From Rhabdornis inornatus (lineage: Eukaryota; Chordata; Aves; Passeriformes; Rhabdornithidae): DNA of 64,000 bases. Positions 49,801-62,424 of this stretch are shown one piece after another (position 1 is the first letter of the stretch; every line of letters begins with the position of its first letter). A program made the translations under genes and the position numbers. The stretch spans positions 124,001-188,000 of the forward strand of contig VWZS01008823.1 in assembly GCA_013397075.1 (NCBI GenBank). Direction: 5' to 3'. Under the pieces are notes generated by a model that was given only the letters and a program-made list of their open reading frames with translations, was not told the DNA's origin and did no database searches.

Positions 49801-52800
49801 ATCTTTTGCATTGTCTGCAAAGCACTTGTGTATTTGTCCTGTACTACAGAAGTTCTGACAGTACAGGCATGGTAAAGAGAAGAGCTGTAAAATCACACCA
49901 GATGTAAATGGTGCAAGAAATGAAAACAAGGTGTAATGACATATTTGAGTTATGTTTCACAGAAAGAGTGAACATTCTTTAATAAATGTATTTTTCCAGT
50001 TATTCTCAGTTTATACCTTTCCTTACTCCACAGAGAAGTGATATATTGAGCCTTGCTTTAAAGGTAAAATAGGAACTGAAGGACTTGAATTGCTGTGTTC
50101 AATTTAGTATTTCTAAATGCAGATGTATTGAATCAAGCAGCTGCTGTCTAGGGCCATGATGTTTTATGCTAACTTTTGGGCCTTTATCTTACGCAGAATA
50201 AATAGTTCTTTTCTAAAATAATAAATGAGCAACTGCTGTGGTGTGTAGAATGAATAAATATCCATGCATTTAACAATGAAAGAAATTGTGTTCTTATCTT
50301 ATACAACTGTGTTAGTGTTATGAACTTTACAGGGAATGGAGATAGAATGATAGAGTTAAGAATGTGCTTAAAGATGGAAAGGTAAAATAATTTATTCAAT
50401 AGAAAGGAAGGGCAAAGCTAATGTTCCAGAAATATCAAAGTTATTGTTTTTAAAAAGAAATCTATTTTTAGCAATCTAAAGACCATATCACCAAAAAATG
50501 GGTCTATACTTATCTTTCTTCAGATTGTTAATTTTCGTAAATACATATATTTAGACAGTATTTATGATTTGGGGTTTTGTTTGTTTTGTTTGGTTTGTCT
50601 TAATATAAATTTTACTGCTCTGTAAAAGAGATTCAGTCAGTACTACGGACAGATTCCATTGTGAGTCAGTTGAAACAGGGAAAGATCTTAAACCCAAGAA
50701 GAGACAAAATTGTGCCTCAGAGATATTTTAGTATTCCAGAGTGGAGGATGACAGTGTTTTCGCTGTTTAGCTGAAATGGGTTTAGTTGTAGCTGAAGTAG
50801 GTTGGCTGGGTTTTGCATCCCATTGTCCTTACAGCTTTGGGTGGATGAATGGATTCACCTGTTACCCGTCACAGTGTCCAGAATCAACTGCAATGCCAGG
50901 GTGAAACTTCATTTCAACACAGGGTTCCTGTTGTGAGGTGTAATCATCTTTTTTATTATGCTTTGAGACTTAATTTTAATTTTTTTGTTGTTTTTGTTTG
51001 GCTGGTTGCCATTCTTGTCTGTTACCTTCAATTTTGAGAACCTGAGACAGAAGAGAACAATCTAAATAGTCCTGGCAGCAAATGAAATTACAGCTTACTG
51101 AAAAGGTCAAAGCAGTGCTGCTCACAATGGCAATCTACAGAACACATGAGGCATTCCATTTCAAATATATAATTTCTCTGCCATAGATTGCAAAAGTACA
51201 CAGAAAATTACAAGGAATGAATCTATAACTGTTGGAATGAAGTTGACAAGAATTTAGACTTAACATGTTCCAGATTAAAAAAATCGCCATTTGTACATTA
51301 TTCTCAACAGCTCCACTTGAACTTCAGGGAGAGCTGGTTCCCCACCTGTGTGTTGTTCTTCTCTTCAGTGTAACAGCCTTTCTCCAATTTTGCAGTGAAT
51401 ACTGGGGTAATTCCAGAATATGTGTACAGCAAGGGTGTTTCAAAAAGTGTAAATTGTTCCAGAAACATAGATAGCATTCATAGTGGAACTTGATCAGCCG
51501 GTGCAAATGGTGAGCTGTTTGTTGCTGCAAAGAAAAGAGAACAACCTGATCTCTGCTGCCGGGGCTGATGGATAGAAGCAGATTCCACAGACCACACTGT
51601 GATGCTGACTGATCTGGCCATTTCAGTTGGCTCTCTGTCCCATGGGACATTTGATGTTGGTGTTATTTTCCTTTGCGGCTCATATTTCCCTGGCTGGTGG
51701 AACCATAGATGTAAAATTTGCTTAGCTGCTACAAAGAGGAAGCAATCAGGTCAGGGAAATAGCATGGGCCAAATTGTCATAGGGAGAGAGACAAAAAGAA
51801 ATGCTGAGTGGTTCTGTCACAAGCCATGATGCTTTTACAGTATGCAGAATTTCCTGAGACAGTGAACAGAAAGATGTTGGTCAGTAGGGATTACTAACTT
51901 CTAAAATATGTAGTGAGAACTCTGTGCAAGATGAACTCTCCCTCCAGTGCTGTGGAAGGCAGGAGGACAGAGTGCCTCAAGCAAGAGTAATTGGCAATCT
52001 CTGGTGCTTAAAATGAAGTGGTGCCTTTGAAGCCAAGCACACCAAAGAATGTCTTTGTATTTAATTAATCTCATCAGTCTCAAATGCAGTTGTCAACATT
52101 TTGCTGTCAGTGGGATTATGACTTTCAGTTTACTTAATAGTGATGGAAAGAAGGCAACGAATGATAGGTTGTGTTTTGTCATCCTTGTTGTTTGCTAATT
52201 CCTTATTTGGGAAGCAATTCCTCCCATGGGGAACAGGCTTGTGCGAAGGGAGTTAAAGTGTCCTGGCGTTGCTTGTCCTCAGTGCATGATGGAGCAATGC
52301 TGGACATGTCCAGCACCTAAAGAACTGACTTTTAAAGCAGGCACCTGGAGGTTGATAGATGATGACAGCTGCTAGGCCATAATGCTTTCCTGAGGGAAAC
52401 ACTTCCAGGTTGTTCTTTTCCTAATAAAAACTTCCTCTTTATCTGTTCTGCATTAAAACTTCAAATCTGCTGGAAAGACAGACCCTTTCTGCTAAGAGAT
52501 TTCTAGTTTAATCCCTGTCTTTACACAATGTGTGCACATTTATTAACTTGTCAGATAACTTTTATACCCAAATGATTTGTGCCTGAGTTTGCTCTGTGAT
52601 TTACTGTTCTATTTTGGCTTCCAAATAGTATTTTTTTGAGTTACAGCTGAATGGCATAACTTCCAAAGATGCACTCTGCGTAGCAATCCACATTGGTTTT
52701 GTTTTGCTTTTCAGTGTTAAAGGTGGTTTACAGAGATGTAATTTTAGATGTAGGCAACTTCATCAAACTTGCATTGCTTTTGCTTCTGGGTTGTCTCCTT

Positions 52801-55800
52801 GTTCATTCTGCAATTACTCATATTACTCATAACCGACCTCATATTTTTGTATTAAACTGAGCACAAAAGGATCAAAATCCAGATAAAGTTGTTCAATGCA
52901 TCTCCTATTTCATTCAGTTTGGCTTCTTACTAAAAGTAATAACAGTATTTACAAAACACTGGTAATTTTAAGGTGCTTGTTTTACTTAGAAATAACTTTA
53001 GTTTATCACTTAAAAAAATAAAAATAATAATATTTCTCAAATTAATATTTGGAGGTTTAGTGTGTTTGGAGATTAAGTGTGCTTATTAGCCTTTAAATAA
53101 CTTTTCTTAATTAAGAACAGGACACTACATAATGTTGTGGGCTTTTTTGAAGAAGAGGAAAACGATAAAGAGCTGTGGTTTCAGGGCCCTTGAAAATACG
53201 GGAATTCTCATAGCTTAGTTCCTAAAAAAGGAACATGCAGTAAAGTTCATGGTGTTTTTTATTACTGCCTCTAAAGAAAAGAATCTTAAAAGACAGGTAT
53301 TCAATGCTTCTTCTTGAGAAAGAAGATATTGATCCTGGAGATATTTCCATTATCTCTTCATTGTCATGAGAAATTACTAGGTCTGCATGGCCACTATCAG
53401 TTCCAACTTGCTATATAATAAATATCCCCCTTAGAATGGTTGAATTTACTCCAGCGGGATGTTTGGAGAGTGACCTGGAGAGCATCTCTTGGGCTGTGCC
53501 TCTCCTGTGGGCGGGCAGCTGCACCCAGTACATCCCTGACTGACTCTTGTCTCACTTTCTACAAAAACCCATAGCAAAGGAGATGTAGCAATCAAGTCCA
53601 ATCAAGCTGGAAGATTTTTCTGGTATCTGACCTAAAGGCTCTTTCCTCCATTAACCCATTCCATGTTTTTCCTTCCCCTGTGGATAAGGGAGAAAAATTT
53701 TTTACCCATGTTCCTGCAGTAGCTTTCAATAAGGTGGGAACTGTTTCCTCTCCTGTCAATATTCTTTTCTCAAGCCTGAATAACCTCAAATTTGTGATAT
53801 GGGCTAAAGAAGTGTTGCTACTTCCTTAGAAATGCCTTTAAAAAGTAAAGTACAGCATAATTAAACTACTGAAAGCAGGCAGATCTGGAAAGATGAAGTA
53901 ATTTATAGGAGAAAATGAACCTTGAATTGGCAAATAGTACAATAACACCAAGCAAGTGCTTAAGCTAAGGAATAATTATATATAAACTTTCCAAGAGTAT
54001 GTTGAGGCTGGAAATCAGAACATGGGTTTTAGTCATCACGTAAGCAAGTTCTAGAACAGCATTTTAGTACAGAGAAGAAATGCCAAATTTTCAGGAGGGG
54101 CTTGATGAGTTTAAGAAAGAGATTGCACGATGTAATTATTTGTGAGGGTAGAGAACTTCATAGCCTGGGCAGTCCCTTCCAAATCTTCTCTTTCAGCTGA
54201 AGTACCTTGTTCAAAAGTCTCCTTTGCCAGCATGTCTCTTGGAAAGATGGAGTATCTTATCCTAGGATCCAAAATATCAACTGAAAAATTTAACAGCAAA
54301 TAATTTTGTTCTTACTTCTCACTTGGTCAAAATTTTAACTGACATCAGAGGGAATTGTGCTGAGTGAGAGTATCTGTATGTATTTCCACATAATAAGTTC
54401 ATGCCTCATTGTGACGGAATTTTCACTGCACACGAAAATAAATTAGGAATTGGTTTTGGGGAGATGAAAATAATGTCAGCTGCAAGTACTCTATTAATGC
54501 AAGCAGTAGTCACATCCTTAAAGTGTGTTGTGTTGGGGAATTTTCTCCATTGATATGGGTTTGCTGTTTTCTTGGGAGGCCAAAATTTTCAATAGCAGTG
54601 TTGGTGGTGACCCATGAGGCTAATGAGCAAAGCTTTAGCAACAGGCATTCTTCCTAAAGGCACAAGCATCATTTGTACTTTAGAGGCTGTGCTAATCAAG
54701 GCATTATTGCTTTTACTCTAAATTGTTTTGGCTTGGGATTTTATTTTTGGAGGTTTTTTAAAAATTTTGTTGTTGTTGTTAAGAAAAAGAAAATTTAAAT
54801 AGCTGCTGTCCTATGCATTGTACTTTAATTTTTTTGTTTCAACTAAGAATTGAAATCAAAATGAATCTTTCTGGGTCATATCATATCATATCATAATACT
54901 AAAGGATCATTTGAAAGTCCACTCTGAAAGCTGGAAAACTTTCCCATATAATTTGGATAGAAATTTCATTAAAATTCAAAACTATCCTGAGGAAATGTTA
55001 ATTATCAAATTTTCTTCAAACTCCTTTCTCTAAGATTGGGTCTTAAATGCCATAACATGAAAGGGACAGATGCAAGTATTGCAACTTGAGCTTATCAACA
55101 AGAAAATATAGTTTGTCTGCTTTTGTGAAGATTTAGGTTATTTTGACTACTTTCTCTAAGTATTCATCTGTATGCACAACAGAAGTTCTTCTAGAGTCAC
55201 CTAGGGGACTTATATTTCAAAATTTTTCCCAGTATGTCACCATGAAGAAGCATATGATGAACTTCTAAAATACTTCATATTTCAATAAATATAATACTAA
55301 GCAGAGATCATTTATACATTATGTATGGTAATGCCTCAGGAATATCATTCTAGAAGAAAGTCAGAAAGGAGTGCAGGAGAATACTAAAAAATCTTTCCAG
55401 ATTAAATTCAACTTTATCACTTGCGGGAGACACCTCCTACTGAGGTGAGCAATTTCATCACATCCTTACATTTCTATTTCTGCCATTCCTTTAGCAAAGT
55501 GCTCATGTGGTTGCATTAAGCCGTCTCCTCCTGTTCTATATTTATGTGTTAAACCTTTGGTCATATTTTTTGTGAGAAAGCTACAGATGAGTCGGGGTGC
55601 GGGGGGGGGCAGTTGATTCTGTGAGATCTGAGACTATTTTCTCTCTTTCTGTCTGAAGCCCTACGAGTAGGACAACATGGGGAGCTGTCACGCACTTCAC
55701 TTGAATTTAATTTTCTGCAGACTTCTGAAAGTTTCACTCTTTTCCTTTAGTTGACTCCTACCTTCAGAACTTGTCAATTCAGATATTTGTGAAAGGAAAA

Positions 55801-56469
55801 AACGTCACAAAGGTGAATTGTTTGAATATTGTTAAGATTGTTACTTATCAATCTTACCATCTGGTAAGCTTTTGTCTCTTCTACGGAACACAAGCACAAT
55901 AAAAGCAAGGAAAGGAAAGAATATCATCTATTGTTTCTTGCCTATATAAAGCAATGTTAACCATGTCTCCCTGTACTCAGATGCTCAAATAGTCAGGTTT
56001 TGTGTCCATCTGTAATGGCAAAACAATTAAATTACATCAGGACTCGTAAAGAAAAGGGAATGTTTGAGAACCTATACAAATCCATAATAGGAAAAGTGAA
56101 CAAGCCAGGTTTTTATTAATTCATATACTGGTGGATTTTTATTTAAAGGTGATCACGATGTGTTATTCATCCATACACTGCCACCTCTATATTTTTAGCA
56201 ATTAATTTCTGTCTACTTTTTAAGACTACTTAAAATAGTAGCAGTAATGTCAGTTAAAAAGCAGCAGTGATACAAAATCCCCATTTATTGAAATTTTGTG
56301 CTAAATCTTTGTTTTGTTATTAACACATTTGGTATTCTTAACTGTGCCTCGCTTCAAGTTCAGATGCGTGGGGTCGTTCTAGAAATAGCCTAATGGATAG
56401 GAGTTGTGATCAACCATTATTGATTTTCTCACATTTAATAAAAGGGAAACCGGGCTCCTTTAAATGATT

Positions 56470-56595
56470 CCATCAGAGGAAGACTCAGTGTGAGCCATTC
56501 TGCTCTCTGCACTCAGCCCGGCCAGCTCTCCACTACACAGAGGCTCTGTTTCCTCAGAGCTCTGCCAGCCAGCATCTCTTCTGCTGAGAAAAGAG
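56470..56595 (+). other. Candidate non-coding first exon with promoter-like upstream
   Basis: A TTTAAATGATT box (near 56458) follows a GGGAAACCGGGCTCC stretch. About 130 bases later, GAG|GTGAGT (GT at 56596-56597) is a near-ideal splice donor. The interval is more GC-rich than its surroundings. No coding frame or matching downstream exon could be identified. Confidence 0.22.
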
Positions 56596-57475
56596 GTGAG
56601 TCCAGGCAGCTGATAAACTGAGGGAGTTTAGATTGCAGCATCCAAGGAGAATGGAGAGCTGAGAGTTCAGCTTCATCAAATAAAGAAAAGGAAGGTGACA
56701 CTTCCTATATGTTTTGCAGTCTGCTTTTCTACCTTCCCCTCTACATTACTAACTGGATCAACTTTTAATTTGCTCAATATTCCCATTTCTTGCTGTTTAT
56801 GAAGTCATGTCAGTCAGACTATAAAGAACAGTGAATTTGTATCTCTCACTTTTTTACCCCTTTTATCTATCTGAATTTGAGAATCCCACTGTAGAGGAGC
56901 AGATTATTTTCATGTTATTTTTCAGTTCTAATAGTAGAGGAAAGATATTTCCTCAGTGCTGGTTAAGGTGAGGCAAATCTGCCAGGCCTGCCATGATTTT
57001 AGGTGAATTCTATGCAGTCAGTGCACTTCAGTATGCAGAGGCCATCCCAATCTAAAGCTATTGCATTACCTAGGGAGGGTTACAGAACACAATTTCATTA
57101 CAGAGGTACATACTGTTCCACAGTAAAACATGATTTCCCCTTTGAGGCAGGTAAAGCTTCATCTTTTAGCCATGGAATGACAGCAGTGGCGACTCTGCTT
57201 AATTCCCTTGAGATGGCTAAGTGCAAGGAGTCCAGGGATGAAGAGGCAACAGCACTATCTCTTGGAGTGCTTTTGGAAGAGTGCACAGCATCAGCGGGTC
57301 CCTCTGGGGAGTGCAGAGCATTCCAAGATCCATGGTGGCCATCACAGTTGTCATATAATGCACATTTTAATATCCCCTTAATTACACTTAATTCAGTGGC
57401 TATTTAACTAACTATTAACTAACTGCCTGTTTGCTTGAGAGATATCATAATGTTTCTGCAAATGGAGTAAATAGG

Positions 57476-58797
57476 TGTGGTAGTTTGACCTGGGGAGGAA
57501 AAAACTCAAAGAGAAGTTTTCTCTATGACTACTCCCCTGGGAGTTGATAGTGATCAGTTGGAGGCTGGTTTGGTTATTGACAGTGTGAAGAACCAATTGA
57601 AGAAAGTTAGTTCGCTCCATGAACACACATTTTGAAGGAGGTAGTCCGGAACTGAGCCCTCTTGGCTTTTCCGGCAGCAGTGCAGGTAACAGGGCCCTGG
57701 CCTGGCTCCACTGCAGGCCTGTGGGCCTGGCAGGGGCCGGGCCGGGCCCCCTGTCTGGGGAGCTGGCATGTCCTGGCAGAGAGGGAGAGAAGGGGGGTGG
57801 CCATGGACAGTGACCAGAGAGACTCAAACTAATATAAAAATCCCAGCCGCTTTCCCCCCTCTTCCCCAGCGTGGCTGGTTTCTGAGATCCTGGCAAAGCT
57901 CCAGCACTGTGGCCTTGGTTTTTTTTTCTTTTCCCTGTGAAAAAAATCTTAACTCCTTTAACGCTCAGATGAGACTTGCAGACTTTTTCAATCCTCCCTG
58001 GAGTGAAAAGGAAAAAGGAGATACTCTGAAGTCAGTGAAGCAAAAGCTAAGTCTTAAGTTTTTTAGATGGAAGGAGAATGAGGAGATGCTGTGAAAATGG
58101 CTGAAAATCCTTTTGTAAGATTGTAGGGATGAACTGATGTACTGAATATTCCTATAAACCATGGAGAAAAACATGGGGGGGGTTGGAAATGTTCCATTTG
58201 ATAGATCATTTGACCAAAAGCACCTGTGTTGAGAATCCGTTGTCCCGAGGAAAGAAGGGGAGTCTCGGTTTTCAGAGAATGAAGCATGAACAGAGAGAAA
58301 AGAGATGAAGAGAACCTTTGCTTTGGAACATTTCATTCTTAAAAGTAATACCCCATGTATTTTGACCATTGACCCACAAGTACAGCTTTGGGAAGGCTGT
58401 GGAGTTGGGAGGAGTGCCACGACTGCAGATACCGGGCGGATGCAGAATCGTGAAAATGAAACCACGAGAAGACTGTTTTCTACTTTCTTGTGGAAAAAAT
58501 CCCTATAGCCTAACAAGAGGAAGCTTCTCACTCCAAAGTGAACGGAAGAAGGGACTGTTTGAGTTGGGAATTAATTGAAGCAGTTTCTTGTATGTTTGTT
58601 CTGTTGTTATGAAGGTTGAGAAAGGGAAGGAAAGAGTGGTCTGACAATCTTATTCTGAATTTTTTTTTTCCCCTTTGTGTAGTTAATAAATTTCTTGTTA
58701 TACCCTCTTAAGTTTTAGGCCTGCCTTGCTTCTACTCCTGGTTCTGTCTCACAACAGAAAATGAGTATATCTTAATTGGCAAATCAAAACCATGACA
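57476..58797 (+). mobile_element. Long solo LTR, 1322 bp, plus member of an inverted pair
   Basis: The element starts TGTGGTAGTTTGACC and ends AAAACCATGACA, with a perfect 5-bp duplication ATAGG (57471-57475 and 58798-58802). AATAAA lies at 58685-58690, about 110 bp before the end. The first half has a GC-rich block (57660-57800). No retroviral genes are attached. The copy at 61093-62419 is the same family, inverted. On the antisense strand two long frames (58531-57965 and 57896-57408) cover much of it. Confidence 0.92.
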
Positions 58798-58866
58798 ATA
58801 GGTGATATGGGAACTCTTGAAAATACATCTTAGGGGTTTTGTATATAAATATATATTATAGGAATA

Positions 58867-59232
58867 TGTGGATACACACACATTTAGAGAGCTTGAGAAT
58901 TCTTTCTCAAGCTGGGACTTCTCTTGCCTCTCAGGTCCATTCCCAGACTGATAAGCTGATTATGGCTTCAGTTAGGGAGGGAGTCTCCCAAGATGATAAT
59001 ATGGTCAAAACAGAATAGAATCTGGTGAAAAACAGAATGGAATTCATAATAAAGATTAACACCTGGTGTTTTTCCCGTGGGACACATCCTGAGGTATGGT
59101 CTCATGGATGTTTCTCCCAATTGTCCAATGAGCTACTGTCCTATCTTAGCTCCATGTAATATGCTTTAAATACGGGTTGTCCGTTCAATAAAGTTGGCCT
59201 TTTTTCCCTAAAGAGGTCCATGTGTGTTGCTG

Positions 59233-59272
<40 letters not shown>

Positions 59273-59287
59273 AGCGCAGTAACCACA
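58867..59287 (+). mobile_element. Solo LTR, class II-like, 421 bp
   Basis: The element starts TGTGGATACACAC and ends GTAACCACA. Flanks GGAATA (58861-58866) and GGTATA (59288-59293) form a 6-bp duplication with one mismatch. It has a CCAAT box (about 59124), a TTTAAATACGGG TATA-like box and an AATAAA at 59187-59192, then a TC microsatellite near its end. U3 blocks are shared with the minus-strand LTR at 5760-6142. Confidence 0.82.
59238..59272. repeat. (TC)n microsatellite with T tail
   Basis: About fourteen TC units followed by seven T, inside the U5 end of the LTR at 58867-59287. Confidence 0.9.
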
Positions 59288-59293
59288 GGTATA

Positions 59294-61087
59294 TACACAT
59301 ATATATGAGGAATTAATCAGGAAGGAGAATTCTCTAGGAAATGTTTGTGGTGCCAAACTATGACCTATAAATTGCTGGACGGAGTGGTTGAGACTAAGGC
59401 ATTCCCCAGTCATTTTCCTTTACATGCTAAGGAGGACACTGCCACCTTTTTCTTAATGCTTGGGTACAGAAGCAAATGTTTGCATGAGGAAAAAATATTG
59501 GCTTTTGAAGTGGAAATTTATTTCAATATGTTTTGAATAAAATATTTCACTGTAAGAAAAATCTCCACTTTTTTCCAGCTTGTTTTGCAGAAATATTCTC
59601 TTTAATATTCAGTGAAAAATCAATTATTTCATTAGGGATTTTCATAGTTCTTGTTTTCAAAAGATTGCATTATGCTGTCTAAATTACTTGAATGCCACTG
59701 TTGTGGCTAAATTGCTGCATAGGAAGTTGTGCAGAAGAAACCTGAAGCATTCATAAACTGGAGCACAATCAAATTTATGTGACTAATACAACAATTTTTT
59801 TTAAACTTTCTTCCAGTATTTTTAATCCTGGATGGTAACTTTCTAATGTAAAGAATATCACCTAGTGTAGTGTTTTCACAAAGTTGAATTTGCACCCAGC
59901 TTAGTAAAAATCAATATTTGTTAATAGAAGCTATTGTTTGCTTGTCCTTCAATCAGATAAACAACCAGCATGGAGCTGGATAAAAGCTTAAAGAGATAGA
60001 AGGAAATGAACACAACAGTATGAAGAAATAAACACAGAAAAAATCAGAATAACTGTATTAATAATGCAAGGTATACAGAATTGGTTTTTTATTTGATTCA
60101 CTGCTGGCGCTCTTAAGCAGCAGTTAAACGGTAGAGCAGTTGTGATGCTGATGTGCTGAAACTGGGTTTGAGAGTAGTGTCCCTTTCATGGTCCTTCCAG
60201 GGTGTGAGCTGTTACTGAGCATTTTTTTTTTCCAGTCACTCTCAGTTTAAACCTCCCAGTTTCATTTCTGTGGTTTATTCCCTGCTCGTAATTTCCTACT
60301 GCTGCTCTGCAGTCAAGGCCTAGAATGTTCTTAAGCTGAGCTGATCTGGATTTTGCCAAAAAGGTTGCGCTATTGTCAGAGAGTAATTTTGACTGTTGTG
60401 TTTTAGCAGTCCAGCACTAAAATTTCCTTGAATTTTTTGTTATCGTATTAATTTTATAATATTTTAGGATGTTTATAAAATCAAAATAGTCAATGTATTG
60501 GAGAATAGCATTTATAGGGTCATCATTTTAAGGTGTCTGGAGCAATGAAATTGTCTGGAACAAAATGTTTGTCAAGGGCATAAATTAAATAAACTGCAAA
60601 TTACTCTCCACTTGGGAGCCTTCTGGCCCCAGCCATTGCTTGGGCATTTTGCCTGTCCTTCCTCTCTCTGCTCCTTGAGGTCTTTGTCACCCTATTGTTC
60701 CATATCCTCCTCTCAATTTTAGCTTTTTCAACCCTGCAGCTCCAATTATTTATGCATTTAACCCTCAATCTGTTCTATAGTGTTTATTGGGTGCTAAATA
60801 TTTTTGAATTGTCTATTCCTTCTTAATTTCATTTTAAAAAATAAGGTTAGAGGATGTGATTTGTTTCTTCTCTCAATATTATTTACTATTTGCACTATGG
60901 CTGGTCAGTCAGTAGGTTAAGCTGTAGTATCTCATTAATTGCTCTGTGTTAATTGTAGGCATAGGTACTACTCCTCTGCTGCCCTCAGTGATTGTCAGTT
61001 TAGTGCTGGGCAACAAATGAGTCTTCATGGGTGGTGTAAATTTGCTTACATTCTTTGTAGGTTCTAGGAAACCAAATAAACTTATAT
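59294..61087. other. AT-rich DNA between LTRs, no gene seen
   Basis: No gene or repeat was recognised. This stretch, with the LTR before it, forms the spacer of the inverted LTR pair. Confidence 0.55.
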
Positions 61088-61092
61088 GTGTC

Positions 61093-62419
61093 TGTCTTGG
61101 TTTAATTTGATTTCCCAATTTAAATATACTAATTTTTCTGTTGTGAGACATAACCAGAAGCAAAAGCAAGGCAGGCCTAAAACTTAAAAGGGTATAGAAA
61201 GAAATTTATTAACTACACAAAGAGAGAAAAAAACCAAATTCAGAATAAGATCTTCAGACCACTCCCTCCTCCCCTCTCCCAACCTTCATAACAAAAAACC
61301 AAACATACAAAAAAACCTACTTCAGTCGGTTCCCAACTTAAATAGCCTTTTTCAATTCACTTCAGAGAGAGAAGTTTCCTCTTGTCAGGCCATAGGGACT
61401 TCTCCACAAGGAGAGAAAAAACCAATTCTCTCGTGGCTTCACTTTCACGATTCGCATCTGCCGGGGAAAAAACTTGCAAATCCTGAAGCTCCTCCCATCT
61501 TCACAGCTTTCCCAAAGCTGTGCTTATGGGCCATGTTAAACTCATGGGGTATTTACTTTTACGAATGAACTGTTTAAAAAAAAAAAAATTCACTTCATCT
61601 CTCTTTCTCTCTATTCATGCTTCATCTCCAAAAATAGAGATCCCCTTTTCTCCTTGGGATGAAGGATCCTTAACACAGGTGCTTTTGATCAACAATCTAT
61701 CAAATGGAACACTCCAACCTCCCCATGTCTTTATCCATGGTTTATATGAATTTTTAGTTCATCCCTACAGCTTGCAAAAGGATTTTCAGCCAACCTTCAT
61801 AACATCTTCTCATTCTCCTTCCATCTAAAGAAACTTAGCTCTTCTATTTTTCCCTTCTCACTCCGGGGACAACTGGAAGTCGGCAAGTCTTATCTGAGCA
61901 TTGAAAGAGTTAAAATTTCACACGGGGAATGCAAGGCTGCAATACTGGAGCTGTGCCAGGATCTCAGGAGACTCAGGACCGTGCTGGAAAGGGCTCTCCC
62001 AAGCTAGAAATGGCAGTGGCCGTGCTGGAAAGGGGGAGGAGGGAGAACGGCTGGGACCTCACTTAGCCTCCCTGGGTCTCAGCTACAGCACTCGCTGTTG
62101 ATGGCCACCCCTCCTCCCTGTAAGGCCATGCCAGCTCCCCAGACAGGGGGGCCCGGCTCTGCCACCTGCCAGGCTTGCAGGCCTGCAGTGGAGCCAGACC
62201 GGAGCCCTGTTACCTGCACTGCTGACGGAAAAGAAAGAGAGCTTTTTTCTGGGTTACCTCCTTCAAAATGTGTTTTCTCAGAGCGAACTAACTTTCTCCA
62301 ATTGGTTTCTCAGGCTGTCAGTAACCAAACCAGCCTTCAATTGGTCCCATCAACTCACAGAGGAAGCTCTCATAGAGAAAAACCTCTCTGACTCTGCCCC
62401 CCCAGGTGTAACCAGCACA
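61093..62419 (-). mobile_element. Long solo LTR, 1327 bp, minus member of an inverted pair
   Basis: On the minus strand it starts TGTGCTGGTTACACC and ends AAACCAAGACA, with a perfect 5-bp duplication GTGTC (61088-61092 and 62420-62424). AATAAA (plus-strand TTTATT) is at 61205-61210. It aligns along its whole length with the LTR at 57476-58797: shared blocks include GTGTAGTTAATAAATTTCTT, AGTTTTAGGCCTGCCTTGCT and CAGCAGTGCAGGTAACAGGG. The two insertions are independent, since their target duplications differ. Confidence 0.92.
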
Positions 62420-62424
62420 GTGTC

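Larger units (their letters stand above)
46485..57470. other. Mostly unique AT-rich DNA; two weak exon candidates
   Basis: Eleven kilobases with no recognised gene or mobile element. A possible coding exon (46696-46848, minus) and a possible first exon (about 56470-56595, plus) are listed separately. A (TCATA)4 run lies at 54876-54895 and a G-run near 55600-55610. The 134-codon frame at 57003-57407 has no recognisable domain. Confidence 0.5.

Noticed and set aside
57003..57407. 134-codon open frame on the plus strand
   Set aside because: No domain, no splice signals and no homologous frame elsewhere in the window.
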